Source of the DNA: Aphodosoma sp045631465
Lineage (GTDB): Bacteria > Bacteroidota > Bacteroidia > Bacteroidales > Paludibacteraceae
Length of the DNA: 64,000 bases
Assembly (NCBI GenBank): GCA_045631465.1
Contig: JAZQUV010000044.1
Location: forward strand, 62,001-126,000
Direction: 5' to 3'
Within the stretch, counting starts at the first letter, position 1. Each line of letters starts with the position of its first letter. This document shows positions 37,166 to 46,121 of this stretch, one piece after another. The position numbers were made by a program, and so were the translations under genes. Below the pieces are notes generated by a model, which did no database searches, had not been told where the DNA came from, and saw only the letters and a list, made by a program, of their open reading frames with translations.

Positions 37166-37208
37166 AAGTACAAGCCTTGTGGTCAAATATGATTTAGGGC
37201 TTGTACTT
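37166..37208. promoter_or_regulatory. Perfect 11-bp inverted repeat between acyltransferase paralogues
   Basis: AAGTACAAGCC and GGCTTGTACTT separated by 21 nt. No U-run follows, so it is more likely an operator or an RNA hairpin than a terminator. It lies upstream of the gene at 36083-37057. The rest of the 247-bp gap is AT-rich without a gene. Confidence 0.55.
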
Positions 37209-37304
37209 AAAAATGTGGTTGTTTCTTCATAAATAGAAAATTGTTACTATAAGTAGTTAAGCAATAAACAAATTTCTGTACTTATGTTAAAAACAAAAAA
37301 TAAC

Positions 37305-38240
37305 TTATTTTTGTTCGAAGTATGATTCGATGTAGCGTTTTTTCTTTGGTTCGTAGATATCGTTGATTGTGATGATCATAGCTGTGTCGTAGCAATCGCC
37401 GAAATCAGGGTCGAATGTTGTGCCAAATGTTTTCATTGAGCTTGAGAGTTCGATGTATGAGTGGATGAGCGGCGGAATGTTATCGTTCATTGACTTAACA
37501 AAATTGTTAAGGATTTTGTAGTTTTCTTTGGCTGTGTCGGCACAGAACATAGCATCGAATTCGGCGCGTTCTTCGTCGGTGCAAGTTTCAGGGTGTTTAG
37601 AAATGAGCATTTTTTCGCGGTCGCCAAAGAATTTTTCGAGGTAGTAGATCATAGCTTTACGACTCTTGTCAGGGCTTGTGCTATAGATAGTTACTTTGCC
37701 TGCGAGGTATTTGATAGAAGGGTCGGTAGCAACAAGACCGCCGATGCCATCCCAAAGGTTGTCGAGGGCGAAAAGGCTTTTGCGACCCATTTCGGCACTT
37801 TGATATTTAGGTTGCACGAATGCGCGTGCCATTTCGAGGCAGTAAGGGAAGTATTCTTTGAGGAATTTTTCTGAGAAGTCGAAAAGGTGCTCTGTGTTTA
37901 CGTATGGTTGACCATTGTCATGGAACGATGCTTGTGCCCAACGTGTGAAGCGATAGCCACCGATGATTTCTTCCAATTCTGGGTTCCATACGATGAGTTG
38001 ATAGCAAGCTTTATCTTCGAGGTCGAAGTGGTCGAGGTCGCATTCTTTGCCAGAGCCACCGCCTACGGCGCGGAATGACACTTCGCGTAGACGACCGATT
38101 TCTCGCAATACGTTAGGCGAGTTTTCAGCGTTTACGACATATATTTCGTTGTCAGCTTTGTTTGTCTTTCTGAGGAAAGTTTTTTCGTTGAGTTCTTGTT
38201 TGAGCAACTCTTTTGAAATAGGTTCAATAATAGGTACCAT
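37305..38240 (-). CDS. GNAT/OlsB-like N-acyltransferase, probable glycine-lipid enzyme (paralogue 1)
   Basis: 311 residues. Same plan as the neighbour at 36083: ENSPNVLREIGRLREVSFR, DLDHFDLEDKACYQLIVWNP, EEIIGGYRF, ALDNLWDGIGGL. It lies about 107 bp downstream of the PlsC-like gene on the same strand, the order expected for glsA next to glsB, so it is the better candidate for the primary glycine N-acyltransferase. The product would be N-acyl-3-hydroxy-fatty acyl glycine. Cytoplasmic face of the membrane. Confidence 0.75.
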   Translation of the reverse strand: MVPIIEPISKELLKQELNEKTFLRKTNKADNEIYVVNAENSPNVLREIGRLREVSFRAVGGGSGKECDLDHFDLEDKACYQLIVWNPELEEIIGGYRFTRWAQASFHDNGQPYVNTEHLFDFSEKFLKEYFPYCLEMARAFVQPKYQSAEMGRKSLFALDNLWDGIGGLVATDPSIKYLAGKVTIYSTSPDKSRKAMIYYLEKFFGDREKMLISKHPETCTDEERAEFDAMFCADTAKENYKILNNFVKSMNDNIPPLIHSYIELSSSMKTFGTTFDPDFGDCYDTAMIITINDIYEPKKKRYIESYFEQK

Positions 38241-38346
38241 AGTGTTTAGAGTTTAGTGTATAGAGTTAAGAGTTAGAAGTATAGTGTTAAATAGTAATGC
38301 CAAATGGTTCTCTATACTTTATACTCTAATCTCTATACTTTTGTTA

Positions 38347-39183
38347 TTACATATTTAATTCTTGTCCATTGCCTTCTTGAAGTTTTTCTACTTCGTTGCG
38401 CACGTCATTAGCCCATTGTTGGTCGGTTTTCGATTTGTCGAATGTGCTATAAGGGATTGGTTTGCCGAAGGTGATGACAAATGATTTGTGTTGTTTTTTG
38501 AATAATTCGTCGACGAGCATAAACATGCCGATGTTGAATTTCAAACCGAGGAATTTGCTCAACGATGTTAGTCGCATGAAGAGCTTAGAGTTATAGCCCG
38601 ACATGTGTACTGGCACTACATCGCGCTCATATTTACGCGATTGTGTAATGAACATCTTTTTCCAAGGTTGTTCGGTCACTTTGCCTTTTTCAGTACGGGC
38701 ACATTTGCCTGCTGGATAAACGAGCACTTGGTATGGACTCTCAAACATACGAGCAATGCCTTCGCTCACTTCGCGACTTTGGCGTCCGTTCATATTCACT
38801 GGCACAAAGAATTCCGATAGCGGATGGAAGTGAGCCAAAATACTATTGACAGGCACACGGAAACTCTCGCCATAGAATTGGCGCATAACCGAACCCATAA
38901 TCAAGGCCTCAGGACCACCAATTGGGTGATTGCTGGCAAAGATGCAACGGCGCGATGGGTCGAGATTTTCGGCACCACGCACTTCGTATTTAATGTCGAG
39001 ATAATTGAGTGCTTCATCGAAAAATCCTACACCTTGAGGGTGTTCTGCCTTTTCGATGCAGTCATTGATTTCTTCTTGATGTATGCGTCGCTTGAGGAAA
39101 TTGACCAAGAATTTTGGCAATTTCTTCTTGACTTTCGCTTTCAAGATTTCGTCAATGTCAATTTTAAATCGTTTATTTTCCAT
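38347..39183 (-). CDS. PlsC-like O-acyltransferase (GlsA-like)
   Basis: 278 residues. The acyltransferase fold is shown by FASNHPIGGPEALIMGSV (an NHPxxG variant of the usual NHxxxxD), VPVNSILAHFHPLSEFFVPV, and YPAGKCARTEKGKV in place of the FPEG motif. In Bacteroides the homologous GlsA adds a second fatty acid to N-acyl-glycine. Often labelled hemolysin in automatic annotation. The adjacent N-acyltransferase genes support the glycine-lipid role; catalytic residues should still be checked because of the variant motifs. Confidence 0.78.
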   Translation of the reverse strand: MENKRFKIDIDEILKAKVKKKLPKFLVNFLKRRIHQEEINDCIEKAEHPQGVGFFDEALNYLDIKYEVRGAENLDPSRRCIFASNHPIGGPEALIMGSVMRQFYGESFRVPVNSILAHFHPLSEFFVPVNMNGRQSREVSEGIARMFESPYQVLVYPAGKCARTEKGKVTEQPWKKMFITQSRKYERDVVPVHMSGYNSKLFMRLTSLSKFLGLKFNIGMFMLVDELFKKQHKSFVITFGKPIPYSTFDKSKTDQQWANDVRNEVEKLQEGNGQELNM

Positions 39184-39215
39184 AGTTTATTTTTGTCTAC
39201 AATCAAAATAAAATA

Positions 39216-39995
39216 TTACCAAGGTTTGTGTTTGCGTAGAAATCTTTCTTTATGATGAAAAGAATCTGATCCGATAGCTCCACTTCCATACATAAATATA
39301 ACACTATCGTTATAAGGCACATATGCCATATCATTCATATATGTATCCTTTTGCTGTTGATTCATAGGACTGGTGTGTAGTACGAACGAATACATTCCAA
39401 ATCCTACTCGTTTAAAGCGGATAGTGACCTCATTGTTTGGCATTCTTTTATCACTTTCAATACCAATACAATTAAGATTGCTAAGTAGAGAGAGTATGTT
39501 CTCATATTCGTTATGAGTCAATCCAACCTCTTGCATTAAAGAGTCTTTTCTTAGTTCAGCATCCCATTCCCAGTAAGAACCTCTACTTGTTGAAATATGG
39601 AAAGTACAAACTTCCTCAGGAGTAAATTCTAACACTAGTAATGTGCTATCATCTTGTGCTTCATCTATGTATTTCAACAATTCCTCTATCTTTTCTGAAT
39701 TGTTTTCGTAATATTTAGCCATCATATTTGCATTACAACCTTGTGCTGGATGTCTAAATATAAGGTATGCACAAAAGAAAAGGAGGTTAAATATTCCCCA
39801 TATAAATAATGCCTTTTGCCATCGATCTGAAAATTTGCGAGATGCTATGGTAAGATAAATCGCTGCTATAATTGTTGGAATAGATAGAACAAATCCAAAA
39901 ACAGTAATTGCAATAGCAACAAAATCATCAATCCAAAATATGGTTATTAGGATTGAGACAACAAGCATTGGTAAAAATTTTAATATTTTTGACAT
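39216..39995 (-). CDS. Hypothetical membrane protein
   Basis: 259 residues. Three hydrophobic helices in the first 100 residues (FLPMLVVSILITIFWI; FVAIAITVFGFVLSIPTIIA; ALFIWGIFNLLFFCAYLIF) and a soluble C-terminal domain rich in Asp/Glu and aromatic residues. No known family was recognised. It lies 3 bp from sufS on the same strand. Its AT-richer composition differs from the suf genes, so it may be a later insertion. Confidence 0.6.
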   Translation of the reverse strand: MSKILKFLPMLVVSILITIFWIDDFVAIAITVFGFVLSIPTIIAAIYLTIASRKFSDRWQKALFIWGIFNLLFFCAYLIFRHPAQGCNANMMAKYYENNSEKIEELLKYIDEAQDDSTLLVLEFTPEEVCTFHISTSRGSYWEWDAELRKDSLMQEVGLTHNEYENILSLLSNLNCIGIESDKRMPNNEVTIRFKRVGFGMYSFVLHTSPMNQQQKDTYMNDMAYVPYNDSVIFMYGSGAIGSDSFHHKERFLRKHKPW

Positions 39996-39998
39996 AGT

Positions 39999-41216
39999 TT
40001 ATCTTAGTATCATCAACACTCGTTTGAGTGATGAAATGAAGTAATCAATCTCTTCGATTGTGTTGTAGAAGGCAAATGAAGCACGCGCTGTGCCAGGTAT
40101 GCCAAACCAATCGACGAGTGGTTCGGCGCAGTGGTGACCGGTGCGGATGGCAATGCCGAGTTTGTCGAGCATCATACCGATGTCGTAAGGGTGTACTCCA
40201 TCTACTACAAATGATAACACACCGCTTTTCTCCTTAGCTTCGCCAATGATGCGAATGCCTTCAATCTCTTTTATCTTTTCAGTAGCGTATGCAAGTAGTT
40301 CATGCTCATACTCAGCAATTTCTTTCATCCCTATTCCCGAGATATAGTCCAATGCTGTGGCCAAAGCGCAACTGCCTACATAGTCGGGTGTGCCTGCTTC
40401 GTATTTATATGGCAGTTTGTTGTATGTAGTTTTCTCGAATCGCACGGTTTCAATCATTTCGCCTCCACCCATGAATGGAGGCATTACATCTAATATCTCG
40501 CGCTTGCCATACAACACACCGATGCCATTAGGCGCATAAACCTTATGACCAGAGAAGGCATAGAAGTCGGCATCGAGGTCGACAACATTCACCGGTATAT
40601 GGGCAATAGCTTGAGCTCCGTCAATCAACACTTTAGCACCATATTTATGTGCTATGCGAATGATTTCGGCAACGGGATTGACTGTGCCCAACACATTACT
40701 TACGTGCGCAACAGATACAATCTTGGTGCGTTCATTAAGCAATGCTTCGAATTCCGATAAAATCAGTTCGCCATGCTCGTTGATAGGTGCTACACGCAAC
40801 ACTGCTCCCGTGCGCTCGCATGCCATTTGCCATGGCACAATGTTTGAGTGATGTTCCATCGTAGTAACAACGATTTCATCGCCTTCATGGCATATTTGGT
40901 CTGCCAATGTGCGAGCTATGAGGTTCACACTCTCGGTCGTGCCACGAGTGAAAAGAATTTCGTCTTTAGATTTCGCACCTATGAAGTCGGCCACGCGTTG
41001 GCGTGCTGACTCATGTGCCTCCGTAGCCACTCCGCTCAAATAATGCACCCCACGGTGAATATTCGAATTCTCAAGCGTATACGAACGCATGATGCGTTCC
41101 AACACGCACTGAGGTTTTTGTGTTGTTGCGCCATTGTCGAAATACACCAATGGTTTGCCGTGCACTTCGCGCGCAAGTATCGGGAACTCTTTTCTTATAC
41201 TTTCAATGTCAAGCAT
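39999..41216 (-). CDS. sufS: Cysteine desulfurase, SUF system
   Basis: 405 residues. PLP-dependent enzyme that takes sulfur from cysteine for Fe-S cluster assembly. PLP lysine in FSGHKVYAPNGIGVLYG, active-site Cys in RTGHHCAEPLVDWFG, and TTMEHHSNIVPW are intact, all typical of the SufS (group II) class. It lies in the same direction as sufC and sufD, but an amino-acid permease gene lies between. Confidence 0.95.
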   Translation of the reverse strand: MLDIESIRKEFPILAREVHGKPLVYFDNGATTQKPQCVLERIMRSYTLENSNIHRGVHYLSGVATEAHESARQRVADFIGAKSKDEILFTRGTTESVNLIARTLADQICHEGDEIVVTTMEHHSNIVPWQMACERTGAVLRVAPINEHGELILSEFEALLNERTKIVSVAHVSNVLGTVNPVAEIIRIAHKYGAKVLIDGAQAIAHIPVNVVDLDADFYAFSGHKVYAPNGIGVLYGKREILDVMPPFMGGGEMIETVRFEKTTYNKLPYKYEAGTPDYVGSCALATALDYISGIGMKEIAEYEHELLAYATEKIKEIEGIRIIGEAKEKSGVLSFVVDGVHPYDIGMMLDKLGIAIRTGHHCAEPLVDWFGIPGTARASFAFYNTIEEIDYFISSLKRVLMILR

Positions 41217-41221
41217 ATATA

Positions 41222-42652
41222 TTATTTTTCAACTTCTTCTACCTTATTTTCGTCAGATCTCTTTTTATATTTTTCATAAATCAAGGCATAGAACACAGCA
41301 CCTATCGCAATCCAAACAAGCAAAATAACGCGACTTTGAATTGATAGATAACCTGGCATGCCTGGAATAATCAATAACGACAAGAAGAACAACGAAATGA
41401 TGCAACCAATGAAGCCAATCCAAGCCTGTGTTTTGTGGTTGTGACGGATTGCCCAAATAGCAGCTGATGCTGTAGTGTAGGCGAATACGATAGCTGCACC
41501 AACCGATGTCATGTCAACAATCCAGTTCAACACCTCGCGACCAAACCATGGGGTAAACAAACTGAGCACCATTACGAATAAAATAGCATTGCGAGGTGTG
41601 CCATATTTAGGGTGCAATTTGCCGAATGTAGAAGGCAATGCTCCATCTTGAGCCATAGCATACATGAGGCGTGATGTAGAGATATAGAATGCGTTCATAC
41701 CCGAAATCACGGCGCAGAACATAGCAATACCTAAAAGAGTCAAACCAATGATGCCTAATTTCATTTTAACCACATAACCTGTAGCCCAAATTTGATTGTT
41801 GCTCTTCAAATATACGAGCATCTCTTCCCACGACATACCACTTTGGAAACCCAATGCTGTTACAGTGTTCACAGCCACGTAGAGCAATGCAGCAATAGAG
41901 ATTGCCAACACCATAATGCGAGTAGATTTTTTGTGGTTAAAATTATATTCTTCAGCCGATTGAGGGATACAGTCGAAACCGATGAATGCCCATGGAGCCA
42001 TAGCTACGATAGCAAATACGCCTTTCCACCAGTTTTGACCTTGAGGCAATCCAGGTGTAAGGTTGCTCCAATCAGGACCTTGAGTCAATATCAAGAATGT
42101 GACCATAAATATGCCAGCCACCAATGTCAATGCGATAGTAGTCTGTGTCCAAGCGGCTTGTTTGATACCCCAAATGTTTACTATAGCCATCAAAATGATA
42201 AACAACGAAGCTACAATTACTTCGCCTGCATATACATCCCATCCTGCTACTTGATATAGGTGACCAACTTGAATGATACCTGGGAACAAATAGCGGCTAA
42301 TCATACCCAATGCTGTAGCATTAAGTGGAATCAAACTCCAGTAAGCCAATATCATACCCCAACCGCAAACAAAAGCATTGGTTTTGCCCATTGTCTTTTT
42401 TGTATAGATAAATTCGCCACCACTCAGTGGAAATTTGCGTATCAAATATCCATAGCTTAATGCAATAACCAAAATAAGTGAAGCACCGATAGCCATACCG
42501 ACTGCAGTACCAAGTGGACCTGCTTTTGGCAAAAATGCGTTACCTGGGAGCACAAAGCATCCCCAACCAATAATAGCACCTAGTGCAAGTCCCCATACAT
42601 CAATCGGACGCATTGCGCGTTTCAATTGACCTTGTTGTTCTTTTCCTTTCAT
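41222..42652 (-). CDS. APC-family amino-acid permease
   Basis: 476 residues with about 12 hydrophobic helices. The N-terminal segment IDVWGLALGAIIGWGCFVLPG is the GxxxGxGxF-type substrate-binding helix of the amino acid-polyamine-organocation family. Substrate is not readable from sequence. It sits between sufD and sufS. Its supply of cysteine or another amino acid to SufS is a tempting but untested idea. Confidence 0.85.
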   Translation of the reverse strand: MKGKEQQGQLKRAMRPIDVWGLALGAIIGWGCFVLPGNAFLPKAGPLGTAVGMAIGASLILVIALSYGYLIRKFPLSGGEFIYTKKTMGKTNAFVCGWGMILAYWSLIPLNATALGMISRYLFPGIIQVGHLYQVAGWDVYAGEVIVASLFIILMAIVNIWGIKQAAWTQTTIALTLVAGIFMVTFLILTQGPDWSNLTPGLPQGQNWWKGVFAIVAMAPWAFIGFDCIPQSAEEYNFNHKKSTRIMVLAISIAALLYVAVNTVTALGFQSGMSWEEMLVYLKSNNQIWATGYVVKMKLGIIGLTLLGIAMFCAVISGMNAFYISTSRLMYAMAQDGALPSTFGKLHPKYGTPRNAILFVMVLSLFTPWFGREVLNWIVDMTSVGAAIVFAYTTASAAIWAIRHNHKTQAWIGFIGCIISLFFLSLLIIPGMPGYLSIQSRVILLVWIAIGAVFYALIYEKYKKRSDENKVEEVEK

Positions 42653-42739
42653 AGATTATAATTTTAGGTAAAATAATGTGGCTGTTTTGTTGTATTTGAA
42701 CTAAGAGTAACTAACTAATTCTCAACTCTCAATTCTCGA

Positions 42740-44074
42740 CTATTTTCTGCATCCTGCGCATTGCATCTCCTCGCCATGTAGGCGTTTTTCTATTAAGAGA
42801 TGAAGTCTGTCGCTCAATGCTGGAAGTTCAATATTTTCTAATACCTCTGCCGAGAATGCTTGCAAAAGCAATAGGCGAGCCTCTTTAATTCCTATGCCAC
42901 GTTGTTGCATATAGAACAATGCGTTTTGGTCGAGCATACCTGTTGTGGCTCCGTGACCGCATTTCACGTCGTCGGCATAAATCTCAAGTTGTGGACGACC
43001 CAATGCGCGAGCTTTTTCCGACAAACAGATGTTACGATTTATCTGATGCGACACTGTTTTTTGTGCGCCTGGATCCACCACAATACGTCCGCTAAATCCA
43101 CCTTCGGCTTCGTCGTCGAGGATGTATTTATACAACTCTTCGCTTCGGCAGTTGCCTTTGTGGTGGCGAATGATGGTGTAGTTGTCGCAGCGTTGTTGCT
43201 TGTCTATGAGCAACATACCGCCCAACCATGTCTCTGCGCCTTCGCCGTTAAGGTCTATTTCAATATGATTGCGTGTTGCGCCATTCATCAATCCGAATGT
43301 ACCGAATTTCACCACACTATCTTTCTCTTGTGCCACGGCATAGCGACGCAAGTTAGCCATCTTTTCGTGAGTACTTTCCATCGAGCAATAGTTCAATCGT
43401 GCTCCTTCGCCTACATATATTTCAGCAATACGCGATGCGAAATATTCCGAATTGTCCATTGCGTGGTCACAGTCAATCACTTGTAGCGAAGCATTGGCTT
43501 CCAATACGATAAGGCTACGATTTACGCCCATCAACGCCTGTCCTGCGCGCATCATATTCACGATTTGCAATGGCATTTGGCACTCTACGCCTCGTGGTAT
43601 ATAAACAAAGAGTCCGTCTTGCACCAACATCGAGTTGAGCATGACGAACGCATCTTTTCTATCGTTAAGTATTGTATTATAGTATTTTGTAATCAAATCG
43701 TTATGCGCTTCTACTGCATGTTTCATCGAACATACAAATGCGCCTCCGCCCAATTCAATCTCTTCTCCGCCTACCCACACATCATTTATAATAGGGGCTA
43801 CCACGGCTTTAATGCCTGGCACTGCACAACGGAACATATCTTCTGCCTTCAATCCGAATGTCAAGCGATTGATATTCACGCCCCAATCGGTTTTCAAGGC
43901 ATCAAAAAGCGGACAGTACAAATACTCCTCTGTCTTGCGTGTTGGAAACGGTGCCGACTCCAACATGCGTGCTGCCTCATCGCGCTCAGCATTGAATACC
44001 GATGCCGACTTAGCCGCAATTTGTCCGCCTACCTCTTTATATAAATCTATAAATTGTTTTGTCATATTGTACAT
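42740..44074 (-). CDS. sufD: Fe-S cluster assembly scaffold protein SufD
   Basis: 444 residues. Beta-helix scaffold that with SufB and SufC builds Fe-S clusters. Typical segments: FPTRKTEEYLYCPLF, ALMGVNRSLIVLEANASLQV, DDVKCGHGATTGMLDQNALFYMQQRGI. The stop of sufC overlaps its start by one base. No sufB is seen in the window, although it is normally the first gene of this operon. Confidence 0.94.
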   Translation of the reverse strand: MYNMTKQFIDLYKEVGGQIAAKSASVFNAERDEAARMLESAPFPTRKTEEYLYCPLFDALKTDWGVNINRLTFGLKAEDMFRCAVPGIKAVVAPIINDVWVGGEEIELGGGAFVCSMKHAVEAHNDLITKYYNTILNDRKDAFVMLNSMLVQDGLFVYIPRGVECQMPLQIVNMMRAGQALMGVNRSLIVLEANASLQVIDCDHAMDNSEYFASRIAEIYVGEGARLNYCSMESTHEKMANLRRYAVAQEKDSVVKFGTFGLMNGATRNHIEIDLNGEGAETWLGGMLLIDKQQRCDNYTIIRHHKGNCRSEELYKYILDDEAEGGFSGRIVVDPGAQKTVSHQINRNICLSEKARALGRPQLEIYADDVKCGHGATTGMLDQNALFYMQQRGIGIKEARLLLLQAFSAEVLENIELPALSDRLHLLIEKRLHGEEMQCAGCRK

Positions 44075-44826
44075 TATTTATTGTGCATTGCTTTAATCCA
44101 GTCGTAACCTTTCTCTTCGAGCTCCATTACCAACTCTTTAGGTCCCGACATCACGATTCTACCATCTACCAACACATCCACGATGTCTGGCACGATATAG
44201 TCCAAAAGTCGTTGATAGTGAGTGATTACGATTGATGCATTCTCTGGGGTTTTCAACATATTCACACCATTTGCCACAATGCGCAATGCGTCGATGTCCA
44301 AGCCTGAGTCTGTTTCATCAAGAATCGACAAGCGTGGTTCGAGCATAGCCATTTGGAATATCTCATTGCGTTTTTTCTCACCGCCCGAGAATCCTTCGTT
44401 CACAGCACGGTTGGCCAATTTGCTATCTAATTCCACCAACTGACGTTTTTCGCGCATCAATTTCAAGAAGTCGCCCGACGATAATGCCTCCAAACCACGA
44501 TGTTTGCGTTGTTCGTTCACTGCAGCACGCATAAAGTTCACCATGCTTACGCCTGGTATCTCCACAGGGTATTGAAAACTCATAAACAAACCTTCGCGAG
44601 CGCGCACCTCTGGCGACATTGCCAAAAGGTCTTTACCGTTGAATGTCACCGACCCGCTTGTCACTGTGTATGCAGGGTGTCCCGACAACACATTGCTCAA
44701 CGTACTTTTACCTGCACCATTAGGACCCATAATGGCGTGCACCTCACCAGGTTTCACTGTCAAGTTCAACCCTTTCAATATCTCCTTGCCTGCAATCGAG
44801 GCATGTAAATCTTTAATTTCTAGCAT
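44074..44826 (-). CDS. sufC: Fe-S cluster assembly ATPase SufC
   Basis: 250 residues. ABC-type ATPase: Walker A GPNGAGKSTLSNVL, signature FSGGEKKRNEIFQ, Walker B LSILDETDSGLDID. It is the first gene of the local suf set. The gap upstream (44827-45016) is AT-rich and carries a 9-bp repeat, with no sufB. Confidence 0.96.
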   Translation of the reverse strand: MLEIKDLHASIAGKEILKGLNLTVKPGEVHAIMGPNGAGKSTLSNVLSGHPAYTVTSGSVTFNGKDLLAMSPEVRAREGLFMSFQYPVEIPGVSMVNFMRAAVNEQRKHRGLEALSSGDFLKLMREKRQLVELDSKLANRAVNEGFSGGEKKRNEIFQMAMLEPRLSILDETDSGLDIDALRIVANGVNMLKTPENASIVITHYQRLLDYIVPDIVDVLVDGRIVMSGPKELVMELEEKGYDWIKAMHNK

Positions 44827-44963
44827 ATTTTATTTTTTTTATTATTTATTTCGTTTTATAATTATTAGTGAATATTTGAACTATTTGTGAGTGATTATTT
44901 TCTTGTACTTTTATCTTTATGTTTAAAAACAGATATAGTGGCATGCCGGCGAAGCTACGGCAT

Positions 44964-44990
44964 TTCCGTGAATTCCGTGAATTCCGTGAG
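44964..44990. repeat. 9-bp tandem repeat TTCCGTGAA
   Basis: Three units upstream of sufC. A related TTCCGTGTA pair lies near 52882-52900. The surrounding 190-bp gap holds no gene. Confidence 0.7.
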
Positions 44991-45016
44991 AAACAAAAAA
45001 TTTCTGTGTGAGTGTT

Positions 45017-46012
45017 CTAAAAAACAAATCTATATGCAACAAATACAATAACCCACACCACAAACACCACATTCGCCACTTTACTCTGATTTGTACTGAA
45101 ATAGAGACTCAAACACATCACCGCAAACAACCCTGGGATAGCAATCAACTGTGCAAATTCAGCACCAAACACCACAACCCATATCAACGACAACCAAAAT
45201 CCCCAATTGATAAACGCAAAGTTCAATCGTGTATTTAGTTTGTAGTTGCTCGGACTGAAGAAATAATTCACGAATGTGAATAATATTAATCCTCCAGTGA
45301 AGCAACTAATTATTATATCCCCTTTTGTTAGGGTTGTCTTATGCCAAAGCGAAACGTTGACGAATCTATTGAGATAATTTGTCAGAATTTCAAGCGAATC
45401 AAACAACCAAAATAGACTGCCAACAATTATAATCAACGTTGCTGCACCTAACAAAATACTCAAAAACACACGTCGCGTAATAACCCTAAAAATTATCATT
45501 CCTAACACAAACAATACTGCCAACCAAATGTATGTAGGTTCAAACAGGGCTGCAATTCCTAACAATAATGTGATATTAAATGATGCAGACACTTGAATTT
45601 CAAAGTGATACATTTGTATCAACTCTTTCAATGCCAAGATAAAAAACACTGCGGCTATATAACTTTCATCGAATGGCTGAATATAGCCAATGCATCCCGC
45701 CATCACAAGCCCCACTGTCAGTGGCATCGACGACCTTACGGGTATGATTTGCAATTGATTGCACAATAGCATCATCCACACCATTATCCCCGTCATTGCC
45801 ACAAACCCCAATATTTGCGACCACATCATCGGCAACGACCACACCACAAAATGCTTCATAAACAACATTTGCACGGAACTGTTATCTAATTGAGCATTAT
45901 GCATTATGAGTTGTGCATTGAACAACAAAGCCCCCACAACCACGCTAATAGCAATGTTTGCCACACTTGGTTGTGTAAAAAACTTTGTGATATTTATTCG
46001 TGCCGTTCTCAT
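45017..46012 (-). CDS. Multi-helix membrane protein, DUF6427-like, with a repeat-encoded insert
   Basis: 331 residues and about nine hydrophobic helices, matching the Bacteroidota DUF6427-type proteins of unknown function. Near residues 31-41 the sequence NAQLIMHNAQL is encoded by a 7-bp repeat (45889-45920) inside the first membrane loop. There is no catalytic motif. It lies upstream of sufC on the same strand, but with a 190-bp gap. Confidence 0.65.
   Translation of the reverse strand: MRTARINITKFFTQPSVANIAISVVVGALLFNAQLIMHNAQLDNSSVQMLFMKHFVVWSLPMMWSQILGFVAMTGIMVWMMLLCNQLQIIPVRSSMPLTVGLVMAGCIGYIQPFDESYIAAVFFILALKELIQMYHFEIQVSASFNITLLLGIAALFEPTYIWLAVLFVLGMIIFRVITRRVFLSILLGAATLIIIVGSLFWLFDSLEILTNYLNRFVNVSLWHKTTLTKGDIIISCFTGGLILFTFVNYFFSPSNYKLNTRLNFAFINWGFWLSLIWVVVFGAEFAQLIAIPGLFAVMCLSLYFSTNQSKVANVVFVVWVIVFVAYRFVF
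45889..45920. repeat. Heptanucleotide repeat, ATGCATT type, inside a membrane protein gene
   Basis: Degenerate ATGCATT/GTGCATT units read in frame as NAQLIMHNAQL. Confidence 0.75.
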
Positions 46013-46026
46013 TTTCTAATTTTTGT

Positions 46027-46057
46027 TGATATGCGGGACACTCAAGCCCGCATATCA
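46027..46057. repeat. Perfect 11-bp stem-loop
   Basis: TGATATGCGGG and CCCGCATATCA around a 9-nt loop, between the M3 peptidase and DUF6427-like genes. No U-run. Similar in style to the hairpin at 7377-7400. A degenerate 7-bp repeat (46084-46121) follows. Confidence 0.6.
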
Positions 46058-46083
46058 GTAGTTAAGTCATAATTCCGAATGGC

Positions 46084-46121
46084 AATTGTGCATTGTGAAT
46101 TATGAATTGTGCATTATTTCA
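46084..46121. repeat. Heptanucleotide repeat at the 3' end of the M3 peptidase gene
   Basis: GTGCATT/GTGAATT/ATGAATT units between the hairpin and the peptidase stop, entering its last codons slightly. Confidence 0.65.

Noticed and set aside
37166..37208. Intrinsic terminator
   Set aside because: The stem is perfect, but neither strand has a T run after it.
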